Notes under the pieces: model-generated
What the model was told of the DNA's origin: nothing
The model's database searches: none
What the model saw: only the letters and a program-made list of their open reading frames with translations
NCBI RefSeq assembly: GCF_000379125.1
Contig: NZ_KB900626.1
Span: 2,738,667-2,802,666, forward strand
DNA length: 64,000 nt
Direction: 5' to 3'
Source: Methylosinus sp. LW4
Lineage (GTDB): Bacteria; Pseudomonadota; Alphaproteobacteria; Rhizobiales; Beijerinckiaceae
Translations under genes and position numbers: made by a program
Shown: piece after piece, positions 59,001-64,000 of the stretch
Numbering within the stretch: the stretch's first letter is position 1
How the letters are laid out: each line of letters starts with the position of its first letter

Positions 59001-59125
59001 GCGACTCTGGATCGCTTCGCTCCGCTCGCGATGACGGCGGTGAGATTCGAGAAAAGAAAAAGAATGCGTTTCATCGCCGAGCCTCGAATGGGACTGAGGG
59101 CGTTTGTCGAATGCGGAAAGCTCAT
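53090..59125 (-). CDS. Bacterial alpha-2-macroglobulin
   Basis: 2011 residues from ATG 59125 (overlaps the upstream stop as ATGA; ATG 59074 with GAGG before it is a good alternative). Periplasmic protease trap: N-terminal MG domains, a bait region, and a thioester motif PYGCTEQ with C1534, so covalent trapping should work. The end of the protein carries the C-terminal alpha-2-macroglobulin domain. A Sec-type signal near residue 75-95 (ALLALLLLSGLCVSAPLRAEP) has no clear lipobox, unlike E. coli YfhM. Residues 30-57 are encoded by an inserted 84-bp palindrome. In bacteria these proteins work with PBP1C to seal breaches in the wall against invading proteases. Confidence 0.93.
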   Translation of the reverse strand: MSFPHSTNALSPIRGSAMKRILFLFSNLTAVIASGAKRSRVAGRPLDRFVASLLAMTGALCRGALSRALLALLLLSGLCVSAPLRAEPAPFDQLRRADGARIVPDKFLRSFDPITIFFDRDIGPKAGGPEDAHEKFAKLSGEPAGEWRWIGARALQFRPAEPWKPLQRVDIEAGAAATRLVALLPTPSSTNPTESADPIADLEQITLTFPEPVDIAALARMLTIELRPAPGISPLGGQLLTPKDYDIRPLERADRNAAQSVAIRLRESIRDGRVAILRLKLADEPGLDDEIFELRARSAAPFAVTEASCGRGWSDDKQDGVLRCAFGYAVPPASASSEGEEDSAPVSNYQPANRRRLTLSFTEQPGEIDILRAREALRISPPVDDLSVEIDHKRLNVYGKFLSDRVYELALAPGALNDVRKRALASRFALRFAFDRDRPALAWDAAQGLVERFGPQLLPLRGRGYDRADIRIHAIDPLARDFWPFPKSGVETEDSAAPPLPGNEPAHWAETDAPEAEAIAARIKALGSPAVSALLDLPIRRNGADAKFGLDLSSEFAKIAGAGQPGTYLIGLRAVDEKKRHWLRAQVTDLSLSAIEERARVRFVVTSLATAQPVSGAEVRLEGVKGEKFVTLARGTTDNSGFFAFDPGKRAEADVRRIVVTKGLDTLLLDANDGPSEYARENWTKPDGAWLAWTANPQEPRKEEPRTLCHVFAERPIYRPEEPVHIKGFVRAYRDGALAIAKAGGTLVVSGPGNQEWRIPVKLDAAGSFYHKFDAQTPATGDYSLRFEPDGAKPKKSETKGDEAEPSESAEAEGEAPQTASCGQFSFKKEAYRLPTFEVALNAPQIVPLDGEFNVDLIARYFAGGLVAERPVKWRAVQFPHVFQPPGREGFLFSSDARFSGEGKFKSSPVLERDARTDAGGASRMTFDTTIEPTAQPRRYSIEATVTGDDGIEVRNVQNVIAVPPFALGVKLPRYVERPGAVTPEFLALDGKGEAVEGLPVTMRFIKRNWASTLQASDFAQGAAKYVTQVIEDTLLERKLTSAKEAQKIELEAREAGVYVVQLEAYDRIGRRQQVSVDFFVGGNTPVTFQRPPASTATITTDKQAYAPGETATLIVQSPFQNAKALAIVEQPNGVFDYQLIDIANGFGRYTLALRKEQTPKLAVHFLIMRGRLKDSAPPPASNIDQGKPVTIAATKWIEVTPVKNIVTAKLDYPAKARPGQEVEVTLRLSDDLGKPLAGETTFWMVDQAVLSLAKERPLDPLPDFIVERETKLAARDTRNLAFGKIPLEEIPGGDAGLDEWGAETNVSVRKNFTPVPIYLPSVKVGADGIAKIKVKLPDSLTVFKLRAKAASGADRFGYATGEMLIRQELVAQPVLPRFLRPGDALDVSVLARIVEGPGGVGRASIAAEGLTLASNAPQAFSWIANKPTRIDVRASVPEPAPGKESVKLNFRVERDADHARDAVEIELPIRPDRLPVRRYEIVEIAPGESKTLAAATDAARPGSFRRDVTLAGDPALVRLVAGLNALVEYPYGCTEQRLSLARSALALKNFTPILSAAGLESRLSGDVRNTIRAIDQAVDADGLVAFWPRARGNVSLTAWAYSFLVGAERAGEPIDKPLADRLANVLKLSLRSDYPRLLSGEELRERVEALIALADGGKLDESYVAELSRHADFMAGVSVAELTRAAVRAQSGDRRIVDSLLDSLWSRVKILSRNGAQYYAGQAADGGNPVILPSETRSLAEMLRAVTVASPSDPRAGLLRDALLRLGEGDGWGSTNATAAAIDALAEVWRRPQSPLQIELSQEGAPSRLLTLDANNPILRESGAAPSALTIVNRGAAPIVALVETRYEPKESGAKALPVSEGFALTRDILRVGKADAPLEKIAAENGVVKLAIGDVIEETAELVNPQDRTHVAMSLPLPAGFEPLNPNLATAPAEAQPSIAPTLAPTSVSFGDDRVFYAYDQLPKGAYRFAFRAKAQTAGAFTEPPGVVETMYKKGLQAQSAGKRVEIAK
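58954..59037. repeat. 84-bp palindromic element inserted in the alpha-2-macroglobulin coding sequence
   Basis: CCGTCATCGCGAG (58954-58966) and CTCGCGATGACGG (59025-59037) are outer arms; inside, GGAGCGAAGCGA and CGAAGCGATCCAG pair with CTGGATCGCTTCGCTCC. The element is 84 bases, a multiple of three, and translates without a stop as part of residues 30-57 (VIASGAKRSRVAGRPLDRFV and LLAMTG). This palindrome type is dispersed through Rhizobiales genomes. Confidence 0.9.
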
Positions 59126-62100
59126 CTGCCGCTCTTCCTTCCGGCCTTTTCCAAAAACTCCGCCGCCACTTCCTGCGGCGGACCGGAGGGCGGCGGCGCG
59201 AGGCCGCGCAGAGCGAGGCGCACTATCGTGGCGGGCGCGTCAGTGGGCGCGCGCGCCTCCACGAAATAGCGGCCGGGCTCGAGACGCAGAATCTGCGCGG
59301 CGCCTTCGCCGAGAGTCTTGCCGGCGGCGTCGAGAAGACGCAGCGCGGCGCGATCCGGCTCGGCGCGCAGGCCGAGGCCGATCTCGCCCGCCTTCGCAAC
59401 TTCGAAGGTGAAGAGGGCCGCGCCGGCGGGGCCGAGCGCGATCGGATCATTGACGCCATCTGTCACCGGAATGACCGGCGTCGTCGCAATGCTCAGCGCG
59501 CCGGAAAGCGGGCCGTCATGCGGCGAAAAAATCTCGATGAGCGCGCGGCCGGGCGCGGCGTAACGATGCAGCTCCACGCCGGCGGGGAATGTCTCCACCT
59601 CGCGCGCGCCATTCTGCGTGAAGGCGAGAATCGCCGGCGCGCTCGTGCGAATGTCGACGACGACGGGCGCGCTGACATCGAGCGCGAATGCCTGCGCTTC
59701 CCCGCTGAGCGTCGCGCCGAAAGGCGCGGTCACGTCGCGCGGCGCGGCGGCGGGCCAGGGCGATTTGCCGGCGCGCTCGATCCATGCGGCGACGAGGCCG
59801 GGCGCATGGGCGATGGTCGCCTCTCCCGGACCGGCGAGCGCGAGCGAGCGGCCGCGCAGCACGCGTCCATCGACGCCGGTGAACACCGCCTCTCCACCGG
59901 CCGTGACGAGCCGATCGCCCGCCTGCGCCTCGACGAGATGCGCCGTCTCGCCGGCGGCGCCGTAGAAGCGCTTGATCGCTCGGCTCGCCGTGATCGGCTC
60001 ATGGCGTTCGGACGAGGAGGCGACGCGCGCGGGCGCGGGCGCGTCGGTGAGATTGACGAGCCATAGCGCGCGGGCGCCCTCGAGCCGTCGCGAGAGCGGC
60101 GCGCCATCGGCGAAGGCGGCGAAGGTGCGCGGCTCCTCCGGCCCGGAGAAAGCGGCGAGGCCGCTCGCGAGATCGAGCGCGAGAGCGCCGGCGCTATCGA
60201 AGGCGACAGGTTGCGCCGTGAGGGGCGGAATGACGCCGGAGAATTGCGCGCTGGCGTGAAGCGGCGCGGCGAGCGCGACATCGATCGCGCGCGCCGTCAG
60301 ACGCAAGGATTGAGCGTCGCCGGCGTTCCACAGACGCGGCGGCTCCTTGCCGGCGAGCGCCAGAGCCGCGCCCGGCGCGACGGCGAAGCCGCGTCCCGCC
60401 GAGACGCCCGGCTGGCCGAAGGCCGAACGCGCGAGCCACAGCCGCGCCTTGCCGGAGGGCGGCGCGGCGGCGGGCAGAATGGCGCGCTCGCTCTCGCCGA
60501 GGGTGAGCGCTATTTCAGCGCCGCCGGGCGCGAAGGCGACGACGCGCGCCCTCGCGCCGCAATCGCCCTGCGAGAGCAGCCACAGGCTTTCCGATTGCGG
60601 CGCCAGCGCGCCGGCCGAAGCCGGGGCGAGCAGGCGCCCCGCCGCCGAGCCCGCGACGAGCGAGGCCGGCGCGGCGCCGATCGCGACCAGAGTCGAAGAC
60701 GGCGCCGAGACAAGGCCGACGCAGATTTTTGTCGCGAGCCCTTCGATCGGCGCCGGCTCCAGCGCTATGTCGCCGAAGCCGCGCGGCGTGCGCGCCAGGC
60801 TGCGCGCGGCGAGCGCAACGGGAGCGTCGGCGCCGCCGATGGTCCAGACGCTGGCGCGCCATTCGCCGCTCTCCGCCGGCCAGGCGGCGACGGGCGCGAA
60901 GCCACGCTCGCGGCCGACGACGCGCCAACGTCCGTCGGACTCGCGCTTCTCGATCGACAGCGCCGTCTCGCGCGTCGATTGCGCGGCGACGATCATCAGC
61001 CGCCCCTCCGGCGCGGCGGGCAGCGCCAGCTCATGCGCGCCGGCGCCGGAGACGGTCTTCACGCCGGCGAATGTCAGCGCCTCGGCCGGCGCCGAGACGG
61101 GCAGAGCGAGGCTCACTTCGACGCCCTCGGGCTCTGCCGGCTCCTCCGTCTCCTGCGCGGCCTCCTCGCCTTCCGCGGCGGCGCCTTCGCCTTCGTCATT
61201 CTGCTCCTCGGCGGCGGCCGCGGGTCGCGGCGCGCCCTTCAGCTCATCGAGCCGCAGGCAATAGGCGCCTGCGGGCAGGCGGTGGGAGAGCGAGACGTTC
61301 CAATCTTCCGCGCGGCCCTCGAGCCGCTCGATCACCGCGCCATTCTCATCCTCGAGCAAGCCGATCAGCTCCTTGTCGCCGAAGCTTGCAATATCGACGA
61401 CGCCATCGCGCGCGATGGAGAAAGGCAGAGCGGCGGGCAGATCGACGAAGCGCGGCGCGCCCAGCTGCAATTGCGTCGATGTGAGCGCGATGCGGTAATC
61501 CAGACGATCGTCATGGGCGAGGCTGCGCGCCTCGATGCGATAGGCGCCGGCGGCGAGCCTGCCGGAAAATTTGCGGCCGCCGGCGAATTTGCCGACGCTC
61601 TTGCGCGCCGCGTCGAAAATCTCCGCGACCATGCCATCGCTCACATCGAGCATAATGTCCGAGTCGCCGGCGAGCGCGAAGCTCCACACATCCGGGTCGC
61701 GCGGCGCGCTTTTGGCGAGAGGCTCGCGCCATTGCAGCTTCTGCGGCGCGTCGAAGGGCAAGGCATGCGGTCCATGGCCCTCGAGCGGCGCCGCCGTCAC
61801 GATCCTGCGCAGGCGCGCGACGAAGCGGCCTTCGACATCCTCCGGCAGCACGACGAGGCGATAGCTTCCCTTCTCGAAACGGCGGGTGAGACGCGTCAAC
61901 GGGCCGGGCGCGGCGAGCGGCCAGCCGTCCGCCTCCTCGAGCCGCGCACGCCACTCCTTGCCGAGCCCGGCGAGATCGAGCCGATAGAGTCCGTCCTCGG
62001 GAATATCGATCGGCACGACGGCGCCGTGGCCGCCGTCGAGCGCGGCGCGCGCGGCGCCTTCGCCGACGATGGGCGCCGTCGTCGTCATCGCCACGCTCTT

Positions 62101-64000
62101 CACCGAAAGGCCGAGATGACCGGCGGATTCGCGCGCGGTGACGGCGGCGCGATAGGCGCCGGCGCGCAAATAGCTCGTCACCAGCGCATTATGGCCGGGA
62201 CCATTGTTCTCGCCCTCGCCGAGATGCGGCGCCAGCGCGGCGCCGAGCGTGAGGCGCGTCTGCAGTCGGCCGAGCGTCTCGACGCGATAGAGCCCGCCTT
62301 CGGCCACATCGAAACGGAACTCCCGCGTCTCGTCGCGGGAAAGATCCAGCCAGGCGGGCTTGGCGGCGGAAATCGTCGCCGGCGGACGCTCCTTCGCCGC
62401 CTCTGCGGCGGCCGGCTCCACATCACGCGCATAGACGAGCGCGAGCGCGCCCGGCTCCGCTCGCGCCGGCAGCCGAATGGTCGCGAAGCGATTGTCGTTC
62501 TCGATCTTTTCTTCCGTGATCTGCACGGGCGCGCTCACGCCCTTGTCGTCGACGACGAGAATCCTGCCGCCGCGCGGCGTGCGCGCCGGCAGAAGATATT
62601 CCGTCGCGGCCGGCCGCCACAAAGGCGCGGCGCCCTTCTCGAGATCGGCCGGCAAAGCGATGACGCGCGGGCCTGTCAGCAGGCCCGGCGCGCTATTGGC
62701 GAGAATGAAATGCGCGGCGCTTCGGTCGAGCCTCTGCTCGCCGAAGGAAATCGCCGCGCGGGCGGGCGGGCGCGGGGGCAGTTCCGGTGAAAGGCCGGGC
62801 GGGCCGAGCGTCAGATCGACGATCCCGACGGCGCCCTCCAGCGGCTCGAGCGAGAGGACATAAAAGCCCGCCTGAAGATCATAGCGGCTCGGCAGGCGGC
62901 CATCGGCGCGCGGCGCGGCGGCGCCGAAAGCGGGCTCGATGAGCGCGCGCAGGCGCGGCCCCTGCGCCGAGATCGTCACCGGGCCGCTGTCGATCGCCTC
63001 GAACAGCAGAGTGGTCGGCCCGCGCAGATTGAACTTGCCGCGATAGGCGCGGCCGCCGCCGATCTTGGGAAGGTCCGACGCGAGCACGCGCGTCTTGCCA
63101 TTTTCCGTGCGCGCCAGCAGCGCAGTGGCGGGGACCTCGTCGGCGCCCTCGCCGGCGACGTCCATGGCGACGAGATTGGCGCCTTCCGTCTCGATCGGCG
63201 CGCGGCTCGCCCGGCGTATCGCCCGCAGCGAGAACGGCTGCCCCTCGAGGCCGGAGACTTCGACGACGCCCGAAGTCTTGCCATCGCCGCCGAGCGAGAC
63301 GATCGCGACCGGCTCGCGGCTAATCTTGTCGATCGCGGCGGACGCCGGAACGCCGGCGCCGCGCCGCGCCTCGAGGCGGGCGGCGACGGGCTTGGGCAGC
63401 TCCAGGCGGAATGTGTCATAGCTCGCCGGAGCCTCGAAGCGCGCCGAGCCGAAAGCGCCGATGACGCCATTGGCGACGCCCGCCGCCAGCGAAGCGGGCT
63501 CGAGGAGATGCAGGAGGAAGGGCTGCGCCGCGCCGCCCTCCGGCCAGACAATGGGCTCGCCGCCATAGGCGGTCGCGACATAGCGGCCGGGCTCGACCGC
63601 GCCTTCCAGCCGCAGCCGGGTCATCTGACGGCCGGGCCGCGTCTCGATCGTCGCGCGCGCGGGCGAAAGATCGACGAGCTCGCCGCTCGCCTTCCACAAA
63701 CGCAGATCGCGCAAAGCGCGGCCCAGCGCCTCCACGCCGACGCGGCCCGAGGCGCCGACCTCGAGCGAATAGCTCCGCTGGGCGAGATCGCCGAGCTCGG
63801 CGGAAAATGTCTTGCCCGGCGCCAGCGCCTCGCGCGCGCCCTGCTCCTGAAACGCCTCGGCGGTGAGGCGCGCCTTGCCGGCCGCGCCTTTCGCGCCGAA
63901 GAGCCGCAGCTTGTAGACGCCGGCGTCGAGCAGCAGATCGAGCCGCCCGTCGCGCTGGCCCGCGGCGCCCGCCGTCTCGCCGGGGCCGGCGATCATATCG
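59122..64000 (-). CDS. Giant exported protein of repeated PPC-like beta-domains (partial)
   Basis: More than 1,620 residues; the frame continues past the window edge, so the true N-terminus and signal peptide are not visible. The visible part is built of repeated beta-sandwich units of about 100-120 residues, each with a pattern like GLYRVETLGR...LRAGAYRAAV, GLYRLDLAGL...FEKGSYRLVV, AGAYRIEARSL and LEPGRYFVEAR, typical of pre-peptidase C-terminal (PPC) domains and related modules. No catalytic motif is evident and cysteine is rare. The last codons overlap the alpha-2-macroglobulin start (ATGA), so the two are translationally coupled. A periplasmic or surface scaffold acting with the macroglobulin/PBP1C pair is inference. 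Confidence 0.7.
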   Translation of the reverse strand, partial: DMIAGPGETAGAAGQRDGRLDLLLDAGVYKLRLFGAKGAAGKARLTAEAFQEQGAREALAPGKTFSAELGDLAQRSYSLEVGASGRVGVEALGRALRDLRLWKASGELVDLSPARATIETRPGRQMTRLRLEGAVEPGRYVATAYGGEPIVWPEGGAAQPFLLHLLEPASLAAGVANGVIGAFGSARFEAPASYDTFRLELPKPVAARLEARRGAGVPASAAIDKISREPVAIVSLGGDGKTSGVVEVSGLEGQPFSLRAIRRASRAPIETEGANLVAMDVAGEGADEVPATALLARTENGKTRVLASDLPKIGGGRAYRGKFNLRGPTTLLFEAIDSGPVTISAQGPRLRALIEPAFGAAAPRADGRLPSRYDLQAGFYVLSLEPLEGAVGIVDLTLGPPGLSPELPPRPPARAAISFGEQRLDRSAAHFILANSAPGLLTGPRVIALPADLEKGAAPLWRPAATEYLLPARTPRGGRILVVDDKGVSAPVQITEEKIENDNRFATIRLPARAEPGALALVYARDVEPAAAEAAKERPPATISAAKPAWLDLSRDETREFRFDVAEGGLYRVETLGRLQTRLTLGAALAPHLGEGENNGPGHNALVTSYLRAGAYRAAVTARESAGHLGLSVKSVAMTTTAPIVGEGAARAALDGGHGAVVPIDIPEDGLYRLDLAGLGKEWRARLEEADGWPLAAPGPLTRLTRRFEKGSYRLVVLPEDVEGRFVARLRRIVTAAPLEGHGPHALPFDAPQKLQWREPLAKSAPRDPDVWSFALAGDSDIMLDVSDGMVAEIFDAARKSVGKFAGGRKFSGRLAAGAYRIEARSLAHDDRLDYRIALTSTQLQLGAPRFVDLPAALPFSIARDGVVDIASFGDKELIGLLEDENGAVIERLEGRAEDWNVSLSHRLPAGAYCLRLDELKGAPRPAAAAEEQNDEGEGAAAEGEEAAQETEEPAEPEGVEVSLALPVSAPAEALTFAGVKTVSGAGAHELALPAAPEGRLMIVAAQSTRETALSIEKRESDGRWRVVGRERGFAPVAAWPAESGEWRASVWTIGGADAPVALAARSLARTPRGFGDIALEPAPIEGLATKICVGLVSAPSSTLVAIGAAPASLVAGSAAGRLLAPASAGALAPQSESLWLLSQGDCGARARVVAFAPGGAEIALTLGESERAILPAAAPPSGKARLWLARSAFGQPGVSAGRGFAVAPGAALALAGKEPPRLWNAGDAQSLRLTARAIDVALAAPLHASAQFSGVIPPLTAQPVAFDSAGALALDLASGLAAFSGPEEPRTFAAFADGAPLSRRLEGARALWLVNLTDAPAPARVASSSERHEPITASRAIKRFYGAAGETAHLVEAQAGDRLVTAGGEAVFTGVDGRVLRGRSLALAGPGEATIAHAPGLVAAWIERAGKSPWPAAAPRDVTAPFGATLSGEAQAFALDVSAPVVVDIRTSAPAILAFTQNGAREVETFPAGVELHRYAAPGRALIEIFSPHDGPLSGALSIATTPVIPVTDGVNDPIALGPAGAALFTFEVAKAGEIGLGLRAEPDRAALRLLDAAGKTLGEGAAQILRLEPGRYFVEARAPTDAPATIVRLALRGLAPPPSGPPQEVAAEFLEKAGRKSGR

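Overview
The window is about 64 kb of uniformly GC-rich DNA, dense with genes and carrying no rRNA, tRNA, CRISPR array, transposase or integrase that I can recognise. FzlA next to QueG, a ZapA/DUF4164 pair, DUF2244, NasS and Rhizobiales-style palindromic intergenic repeats point to an alphaproteobacterium of the Hyphomicrobiales, plausibly a methylotroph or methanotroph of the Methylocystis/Methylosinus type. The genus is inference.

Left end (1-11005): a nitrate-assimilation operon. It starts with the tail of NasS (nitrate sensor). A 333-bp leader follows with a sigma-54 promoter, two hexaloop hairpins of the ANTAR (NasT) type and an overlapping intrinsic terminator. Then come NrtA-NrtB-NrtC-like nitrate uptake, a NirB-N-terminus-like FAD oxidoreductase, a NirA-type siroheme nitrite reductase, an unusual Fe-S/FAD/NADPH reductase without an FMN domain, and a molybdenum nitrate reductase with a C-terminal BFD [2Fe-2S] domain. 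The last four overlap or nearly overlap, so uptake and two-step reduction to ammonium form one unit.

11-31 kb: housekeeping genes. These are gap-pgk (minus strand), DUF4164-zapA, two cyclic-di-GMP proteins in tandem, two VOC/glyoxalase proteins, a DUF535 gene in lower-GC DNA, a radical SAM protein, a Tat-exported peptide with an Arg/Tyr/Trp tail, DedA, a frameshifted DUF1640-like gene, an AraC/methyltransferase Ada-like protein, DUF2244, nth, fzlA-queG and an O-antigen-ligase-like membrane protein.

31-50 kb: small exported proteins, an orphan kdpD, purD with a methyltransferase, a NleD/M91-like zinc metallopeptidase whose ribosome binding site lies in a perfect hairpin, and a TonB-dependent receptor. 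Next come a PaaI thioesterase and HxlR regulator that diverge around a palindromic operator, TonB, and an AttEFGH-like export/lipocalin operon. A protein of unknown function and a Rieske oxygenase close the stretch.

Right end (50.7 kb to the edge): a minus-strand, translationally coupled operon encoding a giant exported protein built of PPC-like beta-domains (5' end outside the window), a bacterial alpha-2-macroglobulin with an intact CxEQ thioester motif, and penicillin-binding protein 1C. Both downstream genes carry palindromic repeat elements inside their N-terminal coding sequence, one of them exactly 84 bp (28 codons).
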